Shown here piece by piece: positions 8,422-17,192 of a stretch of 64,000 bases of DNA. The notes under the pieces are model-generated. The model worked only from the letters and a program-made list of their open reading frames with translations. It was not told where the DNA came from and did not search any database. The first letter of the stretch is position 1. Each line of letters begins with the position of its first letter. Made by a program: the position numbers and the translations under genes. The stretch is from JABURQ01 sp029243145 (GTDB lineage Bacteria > Planctomycetota > Planctomycetia > Planctomycetales > Planctomycetaceae): assembly GCA_965660145.1 (NCBI GenBank), contig CBFHYX010000011.1:62001-126000 (forward strand), read 5' to 3'.

Positions 8422-8443
8422 AAAAAAAACCCCGCAAGCGGGG
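8422..8443 (-). terminator. Intrinsic terminator downstream of mraZ
   Basis: CCCCGC (8430-8435) and GCGGGG (8438-8443) form a six-pair GC stem. On the minus strand it is followed by eight T residues. This is a textbook intrinsic terminator. It should end the mraZ transcript, which starts upstream of 9250. Confidence 0.85.
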
Positions 8444-8767
8444 CTCCGTGACGTTTGATTTGATGCAGCCAATCCATCAGCACACATCATCAAACCGTAT
8501 GTCACAACCAGGCAGCTAAGTCACCATCCGTAACTCAGAGATCAACAGCCTTGTTGACCACCATCCATGTTTTGCTGCTTGATTCAAAAAAGAGAAAACG
8601 TTCGGCTGAATAAAAAAGCGGCGTCCTTGCCAATCAGTCCATCCTTGGTATTTTAAGAGAAGAGTGAAAGCCAGTCGATCCTCTGTGTGAACGAAGAGTG
8701 ATCTTGCAGCCATCATCTTCAGTCCGAACGATTTTCTCCGTATCTCGTCAATGAATTGTGTTTCCAA

Positions 8768-9250
8768 TTAGCCCGATAAATTCTTAAACAACGGACTAAA
8801 CTCTGGCATCTCTGCTTGTAGTAACTCCAACCAATTGGAGGGATTCCAAATCTCGATGCAAATCGCTGCACCGACAATCATCACCTCTCCGCCCGGTTTG
8901 ACATTCAAAAACTCACGAAACCCTTCGGGCACTAATACCCGTGATCGCTTCGCCAATTGAATCTCTTTTGATCGAGTCGACAGCAGGCGTCCGAGCCGCT
9001 GCACTTCACTCCATCGCTCCTCCATCCGGCCGGCTGACATCTTCTGTTCAATGATGGCAATGCCGTCATCCAATCGCTTCTGCCAGTCCGCCGCCCGCCA
9101 TAAGCTCAAACACCCCGCACGTTCCTTGACCAGTACCGTGTTACCAGCTTCATCCGTGACGGCGTTGGCCATCTCAGTAGGAAGTGTCAAACGATGCCGC
9201 TCATCGAGCGTCCGTTTGATTTCTCCGGTAATCAGAATGTTGGTCGCCAT
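8768..9250 (-). CDS. mraZ: Transcriptional regulator MraZ
   Basis: A 160-residue protein with the two AbrB/SpoVT-like half-domains of MraZ. The first is GEIKRTLDERHRLTLPTEM (about residues 9-27) with the conserved D-x-x-x-R-L-x-L-P pattern. The second is LAKRSRVLVPEGFREFLNV (about residues 118-136). MraZ forms ring-shaped oligomers and represses its own promoter and, in many bacteria, the division and cell-wall cluster. Here no mraW or fts/mur genes follow, so it stands alone, in keeping with planctomycetes lacking a normal dcw cluster. Paired TGGG/CCCA boxes upstream suggest autoregulation. No clear ribosome-binding site precedes the ATG at 9250. Confidence 0.88.
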   Translation of the reverse strand: MATNILITGEIKRTLDERHRLTLPTEMANAVTDEAGNTVLVKERAGCLSLWRAADWQKRLDDGIAIIEQKMSAGRMEERWSEVQRLGRLLSTRSKEIQLAKRSRVLVPEGFREFLNVKPGGEVMIVGAAICIEIWNPSNWLELLQAEMPEFSPLFKNLSG

Positions 9251-9310
9251 GAGATTGCTTGAAATCAGACAGGAGGAATCAGAAAAGAGAAAGTCTCTTA
9301 ACGATTCTAT

Positions 9311-9366
9311 TGGGCGTATTACCCATAATCAATTGTTTTAAAAGACTATTTTGGGTTGATTACCCA
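9311..9366. promoter_or_regulatory. Candidate MraZ operator: two TGGG-N7-CCCA palindromes
   Basis: Two units, 9311-9325 and 9352-9366, each read TGGG, seven bases, CCCA, and both contain ATTACCCA on the plus strand. Their starts are 41 bases apart, close to four helical turns. They lie 61 to 116 bases upstream of the mraZ start. Established MraZ sites in enterobacteria are repeated TGGGN boxes, so the core matches; the inverted layout within each unit differs from the direct repeats known there. The A/T-rich spacer between them may hold the promoter. Confidence 0.55.
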
Positions 9367-9530
9367 CTTCTGAAAATTAAGATACCGTGAGTATCTGAGT
9401 AGTTCAAATCAATAATGACGATTTTTTCGACTTTTCCGAAAACTCCGATTGGGCAGAGATCCCACACACACGAAAATCGCTAGAATGATTGCTCAAAACC
9501 TGCCAAACCTCTCGTGATTGCCCCAGACCT

Positions 9531-10487
9531 ATGACTTCAGAACCGCCCATCAGTGAATCAAAAGATGCCAAACTCGATCCGATCATGAACGAGTTGGATA
9601 ATCCCAACCTCAACGAGCTACCGGCGTCTGCCATCGAGGCGGCCCGAGAACACCGCGAACAGATCATTCCCCGCTTAATCGCAGCCATCGAGCAGGCCAC
9701 AAAAAGAGCGAGAATGGGGGAGATCGTTGAAGAGAATGGGCATTTCTTCGCACTCTATCTGCTGACCGAATTTGAGGCGAAATAAGCACTGCCGGCCACC
9801 ATAGAATCAGTCCTGCTTCCCGGAAATACTCCTGATGAGCTGTATGGTGATTCCATTACCGAGTTTCTCTCAAGAAGCTTGGCGGCACTAGCGAGCCCCC
9901 CTTTTGAAGAGATCGAGCAGATCATCTCTTGCGAAGATGCCAATGAATACGTGCGCTGGGCTGCTGCAGGTACTTACCTCTTTCTGGTGCGCGACGGAAA
10001 AATGACGCGGGATGAAGCCTTGAGTCGGCTGAAACACCAGTTGATCAAAGCTCTCAAAGTCAAATCAATCCCATTGATCGAATTTCTGGTGTCTGCGCTT
10101 TGTCAATATTCTCCCCACGAAGCCGAAGCGGAAATTCGGCAAGCGTTCGAAGAAGACCTCGTTGATGAAATCACAATTGAAATCGAGGAAATTGAAGAGA
10201 GCCTGAAGCAAGGTGAAGAGTACTTTCAAGAAGCTCTGAGCCGTTGTCGTCCAACTGGGATCGAAGATACGATCGAGGAGTTATCGAAGTGGTACTCGTT
10301 CTCGACCGAGGAGTCGGCCCCTTTCTATCCTAACGCCCCCGAGATGGTAGACGACTGGGACGCTGACCACTGGGACTATCGTGGCGATTTCGACACCATC
10401 AGAAACCTGGACCCAAAGATCGGTCGAAACGATCCCTGCCGGTGTGGTAGTGGTAAAAAATATAAGAAGTGCTGCGGAAAGAGTTAG
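9531..10487 (+). pseudogene. DUF1186/SEC-C motif protein interrupted by an in-frame TAA
   Basis: The ATG at 9531 opens MTSEPPISESKDAKLDPIMN and continues through IPRLIAAIEQATKRA and GHFFALYLLTEFEAK to a TAA at 9783-9785. The same frame continues at once as ALPATIESVLLPGNTPDELY and runs open for 233 more codons, ending in the zinc-binding SEC-C motif DPCRCGSGKKYKKCCGKS. Both halves belong together: repeat-like helices of the DUF1186 type followed by SEC-C. A single base change (for example CAA to TAA) explains the break. The downstream half has a possible TTG start at 9879 without a clear ribosome-binding site. It is either a recent pseudogene, a sequence error, or a readthrough case. Confidence 0.8.
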
Positions 10488-10498
10488 TACCGCGCATG

Positions 10499-10538
10499 AA
10501 AAAACCGCGGGAGCTTCTTGAAAGAAGACATCCCGCGG
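10499..10538 (-). terminator. Intrinsic terminator of the HExxH peptidase gene
   Basis: CCGCGGGA (10505-10512) and TCCCGCGG (10531-10538) form a perfect eight-pair stem, and CTTCTT/AAGAAG inside can pair further. On the minus strand the stem is followed by six T residues (10504 to 10499). It serves the minus-strand gene ending at 10577 and also sits just beyond the DUF1186 gene, where it could act in the other direction, although without a T-tract. Confidence 0.8.
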
Positions 10539-10576
10539 CTTTGAACATCAGATCTGAGAAAGGTCTTGTTCAGAGA

Positions 10577-11821
10577 TCACTCCCCCGGCATTGGCAAAGG
10601 CTTGGTATCGGGATCGGCGTCACGGATTTGAAATTCGATCTCGCCGTCGTTGTCGGCAATGATACCCCATTCATCTTTACAGCGTACAAACAGATGCCCG
10701 TTCGCGGGAGCGGTGAACTTGCCGTATGCGCCGATCTCAAACTCTTCTGAGAGTTTGTAATCGTCAAAGAGGATGCCGACCAATTTGCCGGCTCCCAGTT
10801 CGTTACCATCGGCGTTGATGGAATCGCCATTTTCAAGAATGGTCCAAGTCCCGTCGGTGGTGAATTCATACTCTTCCCCTTTGGCGAGTTGAGCTTTGGT
10901 CGGTTGCCAACCGGCTTTCGCTTCGACATCGACTTTGCTGGGGCGTACTCCTTTGAGAATTCGCGGCCGAGCTTTCCAATTCCAACTGCAAAGATCGACT
11001 CGATATCCGGTCTGCATGTTTTCGAGGAACAGTAAATACTCGAAGATGATTTCATCGGCCATCGAGCCGTAAACTTGCTCGAAAGAAGTTCCCTTCTTCT
11101 GCAATAAAGCAAGCCCCAATGGACGGAACCGTTTTTGATAATTGGTGTTGTTGGCCAAGAGATGACACAGCGCCCACCTCCAGGCGTAATTCTGCCAAGA
11201 GTCGCCGGTGGTTTCTTGACCGTTGACGATCTCGTTCAAGCTTTTGGGTTCACTCTTCTTGAGATAATCGATGGCGATGGGGTTGGCATTCACACTCGAA
11301 TCCCCTTTCTTCCAATACATCCCCATCTCGGCCATCCCTTCGGAATACCAAACCGGCCCGGTGGTTCCGAAGGTTTGTGCGCAATAGGCATGGACGGCTT
11401 CATGCTGGGGAACTCCCGCATCGGAAACCGCATAAACTTTGGCATTCATATCGAACTGTCGCCCGTTCGTGAGGCCTTGAGCGATGGTGATACCGGCCTG
11501 CCCCAAGATGCTGTCCATCGCATCGGGAGGAATGGCACCTCGCGGCCAATTTTTCAAATCATCAACCACATAGCACTCAATCGTTTTTCGATTGCGTTGT
11601 CCCCAATAGGTCGAAATCAAGCCGAGCATCGTCTCCAATCGCTTCAACAACTCATTGGCCTCTTCGGGCTTCACATCAGAATGCACGACAAAGTTGGCAG
11701 AGCGGTACGTGCGAGGACCATTCTCTGGTGCGGTAGTTCCTGTCTGTGCTGAGACGCCGGTGGGACAGGACGAGACCAACATTGTGATCACTAACAGGCA
11801 GATCAATTTGGGAGATTGCAT
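10577..11821 (-). CDS. Secreted zinc metallopeptidase-like protein (HExxH) with C-terminal beta-sandwich
   Basis: Taking the ATG at 11821 gives 414 residues starting with a clean signal peptide (MQSPKLICLLVITMLVSSCP, then VSAQ). The frame stays open 30 codons upstream, but that extension would bury the signal. The catalytic motif is HEAVH (about residues 140-144) in PQHEAVHAYCAQTFG, followed by WYSEGMAEM, whose Glu (about 161) is the likely third zinc ligand; this is the gluzincin arrangement. The C-terminal 130 residues (GTWTILENG, LGAGKLVGILF, IGAYGKFTAPANGHLFVR, DNDGEIEFQI) look like a LecA/PA-IL-type or carbohydrate-binding beta-sandwich. It probably acts on surface or environmental protein. 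It has its own terminator. Confidence 0.75.
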   Translation of the reverse strand: MQSPKLICLLVITMLVSSCPTGVSAQTGTTAPENGPRTYRSANFVVHSDVKPEEANELLKRLETMLGLISTYWGQRNRKTIECYVVDDLKNWPRGAIPPDAMDSILGQAGITIAQGLTNGRQFDMNAKVYAVSDAGVPQHEAVHAYCAQTFGTTGPVWYSEGMAEMGMYWKKGDSSVNANPIAIDYLKKSEPKSLNEIVNGQETTGDSWQNYAWRWALCHLLANNTNYQKRFRPLGLALLQKKGTSFEQVYGSMADEIIFEYLLFLENMQTGYRVDLCSWNWKARPRILKGVRPSKVDVEAKAGWQPTKAQLAKGEEYEFTTDGTWTILENGDSINADGNELGAGKLVGILFDDYKLSEEFEIGAYGKFTAPANGHLFVRCKDEWGIIADNDGEIEFQIRDADPDTKPLPMPGE

Positions 11822-12189
11822 GATGGGAGACTTCTTGGAATTCGATAAACGATGCATACACACTGTCCACATGTTGATATTCAAGCAGAGTCGCTGCGGA
11901 TTCTCAATCAAATTTTAGGCATCACAAGCTCCCACGCGGACAACACAAGTCGAGATAAAGTGATGATTTGCGTTTTGAGTGATGGGTATGCTCAATAAAT
12001 CCCATAAACATGACCGATTAGCGACCTCACCTTGTCAGTGGGTGAAGTGCCACATAAAATGAAATCCCCCTTCACACACCTTCCTCGTTTGCCTCGCGAT
12101 GAATTCGACAGATCCCCATTGGAACGGACCTGCGAATTTTTTGAAATCAATGAATCATCATGCGATGGTTTATCTGGAGTTAGCAAGAC

Positions 12190-13186
12190 ATGCCTCATTC
12201 ACGTCGTGGATTTACCCTGATTGAACTGCTGGTCGTCATTGCCATCATTGCCGTGTTGGTCGCTCTGCTACTTCCCGCTGTTCAACAAGCGCGAAGCAGC
12301 ACGCCGATCCACCTGCAAGAATAATCTGAAGCAGATTGGCTTGGCACTCCACAACTATCACGACATGTACACTGTCTTTCCTCCAGAATCGATCTGGGCC
12401 AGCGGGACGCCCGGGAATTACTCACCCAGGAACTACTCGTGGCTGGTCATGCTATTGCCGTTTCTCGATCAGGCTCCTCTTTACAATCAAATCGATTTTG
12501 AAGCTCCTCTATGGAATCAAACCACCACCGATGGACGACTCATCATGGCTCAGCAACTCAATGTGCTGACTTGCCCTTCGGACTCAGCATACGGCGGTCC
12601 CGGAGACAGTCATAATATGTCCCGGACGAACTACATCGGCTCGGAAGGTTGGGACTGGTGGCCTCGCAGTGCTGATCCAACTGGAGGGCTATTCACTTTG
12701 ATGGGCTCACGCAAGATGCGCGACATCACAGACGGAAGTTCCACAACGATCATCGTTGCAGAAGTGCTCGGACAGGGCACATGGAATGGTGCCTGGGATC
12801 AAGCCGGCTCGGGCGAACGTATCCCCAATCGTACCGACGCCGTGATGCGACCGGCCTTTATTTCTCCACCTTTTGCAGATCCACATACGGACGTATTTCA
12901 GTTTCCCGCTCCGGATGGAAGTACAGTCACCACCTACAATTTCTGGACGAAGTCACTCGACGCGAACGGCCCCGGCGCTTACAAACCGACCTATATCGCC
13001 ATCGCGGGGCCGAATACAGAATGGCACGGCCCCAGAAGTCTGCATGCAGGAGGATTGCACGTCTTAAAGGGTGACGGAGCGGTCAGATTTCTCAGTGAGA
13101 ACATCCACCACACGAATGACCCTGCCACCAGTTTATGGCAACACCTCAACAGCATTAACGGCGGAGAAGTGATTTCAGCATTCTAA
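12190..13186 (+). pseudogene. DUF1559 prepilin-like protein with a single-base frameshift
   Basis: The ATG at 12190 encodes MPHSRRGFTLIELLVVIAII then AVLVALLLPAVQQAR, the class III prepilin-like N-terminus of DUF1559 proteins. At about 12291-12294 the frame breaks: the expected EAARRSTCKNNLKQIGLALH appears one frame over and runs to the stop at 13186 with typical DUF1559 segments (NYHDMYTVFPPES, FLDQAPLYNQIDF, DITDGSSTTIIVAE, LKGDGAVRFLSENI). Loss of one base restores a normal protein of about 331 residues, so this is either a very recent mutation or a sequence error. DUF1559 proteins are pseudopilin-like exported proteins, highly amplified in planctomycetes. A GGAG lies about 12 bases before the start. 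Confidence 0.85.
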
Positions 13187-13269
13187 AACAAGTCCGATCC
13201 AACTGATCTTGCCAACTCGTGATACCAGAGTCAGCAATTCAATTCACATTCCACAGTGAGGAGAAATGC

Positions 13270-13839
13270 ATGACGGATATTTTAAGCACGGGAGCTTGGA
13301 ACACAGCGCGACAATCGGCCTATCGTTACGACAAAGGATTGGCCAACGCGCTGAAACATTTCTTGAAGGAGAAGACCGTTATCGACTTTGGGTGCGGGGC
13401 GGGAGGATATGTCGCGAACCTCGATCAGGTCGCTGAATCTCGAGGATATGATGGGAACCCGCTGACTGCGGAAATCTCTCACGGTCGTTGTGAAACTCTC
13501 GATCTATCCGTTCCCGTTCAAGTCCCTCCTGCGGACGGGGTCTTGTGTTTGGAAGTCGCCGAACATCTCCCTCAACAATTCGAAGACACTCTGTTGTCGA
13601 ATCTTGATCGACATGCAGGTCAAGGAATTATTCTGAGTTGGGCGCATCCCGGACAGAGAGGAGTCGGACACGTGAATGAACAACCGGCTGAATATGTCCA
13701 AGGGCGAATGATCGATCTCGCTTACGAATGGGATCGGGAATCGAGCCAATTGATTCGGTCAGCGTGTCGGTTTTCTTGGTTTAAAACAAATTTAATGGTC
13801 TTTCGGAAACGCCATCAACGAGATGAGGGAAAACGATGA
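13270..13839 (+). CDS. Class I SAM-dependent methyltransferase
   Basis: A 189-residue protein starting at the ATG at 13270, supported by GAGGAG seven bases upstream; the frame is open further upstream but without signal. VIDFGCGAGGYVANL (about residues 37-51) is the SAM-binding glycine motif, ESRGYDGNPLTAEI supplies the acidic residue after strand 2, and DGVLCLEVAEHLP is motif II/post-II. The Methyltransf_11-like core is minimal, so the acceptor cannot be told. Its stop overlaps the ATG of the next gene (ATGA at 13836-13839), implying translational coupling with a glycosyltransferase and a role in glycan or surface-polymer modification. Confidence 0.8.
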   Translation: MTDILSTGAWNTARQSAYRYDKGLANALKHFLKEKTVIDFGCGAGGYVANLDQVAESRGYDGNPLTAEISHGRCETLDLSVPVQVPPADGVLCLEVAEHLPQQFEDTLLSNLDRHAGQGIILSWAHPGQRGVGHVNEQPAEYVQGRMIDLAYEWDRESSQLIRSACRFSWFKTNLMVFRKRHQRDEGKR

Positions 13840-14408
13840 ACGAGACCCCCGACCTCACGATCATCACGGCAACCTGGAATCGGGCCAAATGGTTACGGAA
13901 TTGTTGTGAGCAAATCCAACAGCAATCTCTGAGCGGAGTCTGCTGGGAGCATGTGATCGTTTCGGACGGACCAGATGACGTCGCTGAAAAAATTGCCGAC
14001 GACTACAACGCCCGATTCGCAGCATTGCCCGCTCATGTGGGAGATCTCGGTGCCTCGTGTAACAATCGAGGATTGGAACTTGCGCGCGGACGTTATGTGG
14101 TCTTCTTCGACGATGATAACATCTACCATCCCCACGCCTTATGCGCTCTCTACAGCTCCGCGCAAGATGTCGAAATAGGCGTCTGCCAAACTCGACATCG
14201 CGACCAATTCATACCAGCCTCTCAGCAAGAGCCGCTGCGTTTTGGTCAAGTGGATTCGATGTGACTGTGCGTTGAGACAGAATTTGCACGCAAAGAACTG
14301 TGGCCTTATCGGAATGGTTCGACCGACTGGGGATGGCTGGAACGCTTGCTGAAACACGACCCGAAAATTCGCATCATCCCCATCGTCATCGGAGAACACC
14401 TGGCCTGA
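13836..14408 (+). pseudogene. Family 2 glycosyltransferase interrupted by an in-frame TGA
   Basis: The ATG at 13836 opens MNETPDLTIITATWNRAKWL, a GT2 (GT-A fold) start, followed by EHVIVSDGPDD, GASCNNRGLELARGRYVVFFDDDNIYHPHAL with the metal-binding DDD. A TGA at 14262-14264 stops it after VDSM. The same frame continues LCVETEFARKELWPYRNGST, DWGWLERLLKHDP, as expected for the acceptor half of a GT2 enzyme, ending at TGA 14406-14408. One base change (for example TGT or TGC to TGA) explains the break. It is coupled to the methyltransferase upstream. Truncated, recoded and sequence-error readings cannot be separated here. Confidence 0.78.
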
Positions 14409-14422
14409 CAGCGCAAAGAAAT

Positions 14423-14450
14423 CGGCCGGTGATTTAATAACCACCGGCCG
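14423..14450. terminator. Bidirectional hairpin between convergent genes
   Basis: CGGCCGGTG (14423-14431) and CACCGGCCG (14442-14450) pair perfectly over nine GC-rich bases with an A/T loop. T-rich tails are weak on both sides (GTTTCC on plus, ATTTCTTTG on minus). Its position between the plus-strand glycosyltransferase and the minus-strand secreted protein gene fits a shared terminator. Confidence 0.6.
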
Positions 14451-14505
14451 GTTTCCTGGGTACTCAAAGCTCAAAGAACTTCATCGAGATGTCTTCAGGG
14501 GAACA

Positions 14506-15483
14506 TTAACGCCCCAAGTACATTTTTGGGTCGTCGATAATCCATTTTGTGGACCAAGTGCGTCCGTTGTCCCAGTTCACGATGTTAAAGAAGAACGTCG
14601 TGAAATAATCTGCCTTGGCAGAATATGGGAACTGTGACGTAATATGATCTTGTGCACGAAGGTCTTCCACGCCGGGTCGAGCATAGTAATGGACTTGACC
14701 ATCACCTGAGAATGACATGCCCAGCGTCCACCAACCGGTATCCATCTCACGAGCGACAATTTCGTGACCGTTACTGTCACCGCGAACCAACAGCGTGGCG
14801 GAATCTTTTTCGTGACCCGTCACTTCTTTACGATTGAACTGAATGAAGAAGCCGGGCCAATAAGCATCGTTGACGGTGTCCCAATTTTTGACAGTCTTAC
14901 GCCGAAACAAGCCGACTTTCTTTTCCACTTCTTTACGAATCATACCGGTCGTCTCGGCACGAAAACCGAAATGTGAGCCGTTACGTTCTTCCCATTCGTC
15001 GAAGGAAGGCAGATAGACGCGAACCACAACGCTCGGCTTACGACTGGTGGCGACTTTACCGAGGACACCTTTGACGTTGAAGATCAAATCGTCCTGTTGC
15101 ATTTCATTGCTGGGATGACCGGGAATCCCCGTCACTTTCGATTGCATTAACAAAGCGCCTTTGGAGCCTTCGATTCCACCGGGGGGAGTGGGAACTCGCT
15201 TAACGACATCGGCAGTGCCTCGATAGGTACTTTCCAGCACGCGACGATTACGAGAGGTGCCGGCAGGTCCACGAGTCTGACCATCGATATTGCGACTGGC
15301 TTTGGGCAGGTTCAAGATAAACTGCCAATTTTCATCTTCAAAGGTATCACCGACTCGGTCAACTTGTTTACCGGTACCGGGAACAAAGTTTTGCGCATCG
15401 GCTGAAGAAACACCACCGGCACAAACCGTTGCGGCCAGCATTAACTTGAAGGATTGAATCCAATTCTTAGCGGAGAACGACAT
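14506..15483 (-). CDS. Secreted protein of unknown function
   Basis: A 325-residue protein with a signal peptide (MSFSAKNWIQSFKLMLAATV, then CAGGVSSADAQ). The mature part is rich in aromatic and charged beta-strand-like sequence (FEDENWQFILNLPKASRNID, PSVVVRVYLPSFDEWEERNG, DTGWWTLGMSFSGDGQVHYY, FNIVNWDNGRTWSTKWIIDD). The last part, with strand-turn patterns and trailing aromatics, suggests a jelly-roll or concanavalin-like sandwich, but no family was recognised. It is probably periplasmic or surface-exposed. It is divergent from argG and shares its terminator region with the glycosyltransferase. Function unknown. Confidence 0.7.
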   Translation of the reverse strand: MSFSAKNWIQSFKLMLAATVCAGGVSSADAQNFVPGTGKQVDRVGDTFEDENWQFILNLPKASRNIDGQTRGPAGTSRNRRVLESTYRGTADVVKRVPTPPGGIEGSKGALLMQSKVTGIPGHPSNEMQQDDLIFNVKGVLGKVATSRKPSVVVRVYLPSFDEWEERNGSHFGFRAETTGMIRKEVEKKVGLFRRKTVKNWDTVNDAYWPGFFIQFNRKEVTGHEKDSATLLVRGDSNGHEIVAREMDTGWWTLGMSFSGDGQVHYYARPGVEDLRAQDHITSQFPYSAKADYFTTFFFNIVNWDNGRTWSTKWIIDDPKMYLGR

Positions 15484-15840
15484 CCCTGTCTCTTTCCTCT
15501 GAATAGGTCACGTCGGGGACGACATGACAGTGCCTATGAGTGGTCCCAAATCTACAATTTGGGGAGAGTCGATCTTCGTAATCCCTGCGCGATGTGACAC
15601 TCCTTACAGGATTTATCGGTCAAATCCTTCCAGTGATTCAGAGAAAAGTCCGAACCAGACGATCCGAACATCAGACTGTATAAGCAGAAGCGAATCTGTT
15701 CACGGAAGTGTCAAACTGAACGTATTTTGCCCAGCCTCACAGGGAACCTGTCCCACAGGGTGGAAGACGTGCTCCTCAAGCGACATAATCGAGGGCAGAA
15801 TCTTATCAATCATTCTGACAGCAGATTACGAAAGACAGAC
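15484..15840. other. Divergent promoter region upstream of argG
   Basis: This 357-base gap separates the minus-strand secreted protein gene from argG. The argG frame is open back to about 15727, but nothing upstream of 15841 resembles the family, so it is taken as leader. No T-box, ARG-box-like palindrome or convincing -35/-10 pair was recognised. Confidence 0.4.
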
Positions 15841-17055
15841 ATGCCCAGTTGCGTATTGGCTTATTCCGGCGGACTCGATACCTCAGTGATTCTCGGTTGG
15901 CTTCAAGACAAAGGATACGATGTCCATTGTGTTTATGTCGATCTCGGTCAACCCTGCGAAGACCGTGAAGAGATTATGAAAAAGGCCCACGATCAAGGGG
16001 CGGCCTCCGCACAGATCATCGATGTTCAGGAAGAACTCTGTAAAGAGTACGCTTTTCCGGTACTCCAGTGGCAGGCCAAGTATGAGGGTCTGTACCTATT
16101 GGGAACATCCATCGCTCGTCCGTTGATCTCAAAAGTTTGTCTGCAAGTTGCACGCGATGTCGGAGCCGAAGCCTACGCTCACGGTGCCACCGGGAAAGGA
16201 AACGACCAATGTCGTTTTCAACTCGCTGCGGAAGCTCTCGATCCCACCGTCAAGATCATTGCTCCTTGGCGTATCCAAGAATTCCGCGATCAGTTTCCGG
16301 GACGAACGGAACTCATCGCGTACTGTGCAGAAAAAGGAATTCCCGTCAAAGCTTCTGTCGAAAAACCCTATAGCTCCGACGAAAATTGCCTGCACATCAG
16401 CTATGAAGCGGGACAGCTTGAAGACCTGACCGTCAATGGTGTCGAGATGGTCGACTTCGGTATGGGTGTCTCACCTCAAGACGCCCCGGACGAGGTCGAA
16501 AACGTGACCGTCGAATTTGAAGCCGGTATTCCTGTGGGAGTGAACGGTGAAAAACTTTCCGCTCTGGAAATCGTCGAAACACTCAACGAGATCGGTGGAC
16601 GTAACGGCGTCGGTCGCATCGACATCGTCGAAAACCGTTTTGTCGGAATGAAGAGTCGTGGCGTCTATGAAGCTCCCGGCATGACGGTGCTCTACTCGGC
16701 CCATCATACGTTGGAAGAGATTACGGTTGACCGTGATTTAATTCACCTCCGCGACCGGCTCGCTCCTGAAGTCGCCGAGATGGTCTATTATGGATTGTGG
16801 TTTGTCCCCAAAATGGATGCCTTGTTCAAATTCAATGAAGAGGCACAAAAATATGTGACTGGTGAGGTCACTCTCGGCTTGTACAAAGGGAATATCATGG
16901 TCGAGAGCCGCACCAGTCCATTTAGTTTGTACGACGAAGCCATCGCCAGCATGGAAGGTGGCGGCTCTTACAATCAAGACGACGCGGAAGGTTTCCTCCG
17001 CATCGTGGGTCTCCCCAGCCGTGTTCAGGGGCAAGTCCGCCCGCGACAATATTAG
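15841..17055 (+). CDS. argG: Argininosuccinate synthase
   Basis: Argininosuccinate synthase joins citrulline and aspartate using ATP in arginine synthesis. The ATG at 15841 gives 404 residues, the normal length. The start MPSCVLAYSGGLDTSVILGW carries the PP-loop SGGLDTS pyrophosphatase motif. Other family blocks are AHGATGKGNDQCRFQL, EKPYSSDENCLHISYEAGQLED, GVGRIDIVENRFVGMKSRGV and YEAPGMTVLYSAHHTLE. A longer frame from 15727 exists but adds nonconserved sequence. No other arginine gene is adjacent. Confidence 0.96.
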   Translation: MPSCVLAYSGGLDTSVILGWLQDKGYDVHCVYVDLGQPCEDREEIMKKAHDQGAASAQIIDVQEELCKEYAFPVLQWQAKYEGLYLLGTSIARPLISKVCLQVARDVGAEAYAHGATGKGNDQCRFQLAAEALDPTVKIIAPWRIQEFRDQFPGRTELIAYCAEKGIPVKASVEKPYSSDENCLHISYEAGQLEDLTVNGVEMVDFGMGVSPQDAPDEVENVTVEFEAGIPVGVNGEKLSALEIVETLNEIGGRNGVGRIDIVENRFVGMKSRGVYEAPGMTVLYSAHHTLEEITVDRDLIHLRDRLAPEVAEMVYYGLWFVPKMDALFKFNEEAQKYVTGEVTLGLYKGNIMVESRTSPFSLYDEAIASMEGGGSYNQDDAEGFLRIVGLPSRVQGQVRPRQY

Positions 17056-17192
17056 TCGAAGCAAGAAGAAAGATTTGACTCGCGAGAATCAGACCGACAA
17101 ACTGGAAAGTGCGCGAACCAGAATCATGCAACATTCGTGCGTCTCTCACACCTCCACTCTACACCCACACATTGACTGAAGGATGATAATCA

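Larger units (their letters stand above)
8057..8767. other. Intergenic stretch with a dispersed palindromic repeat and a terminator
   Basis: No gene was accepted here. It holds repeat family 2 copy A (8270-8390) and a strong minus-strand terminator (8422-8443). An 83-codon frame at 8516-8767 continues the mraZ frame directly after its TAA and would need a TTG start with no ribosome-binding site. It has no recognisable features, so it is treated as mraZ 3' untranslated region. The space from the mraZ stop to the terminator is about 325 bases. Confidence 0.5.

Noticed and set aside
8516..8767. 83-codon frame directly after mraZ, in the same frame
   Set aside because: It needs a TTG start next to the mraZ TAA, has no ribosome-binding site and no recognisable features. 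MraZ is already full length, so a lost C-terminal extension is unlikely.
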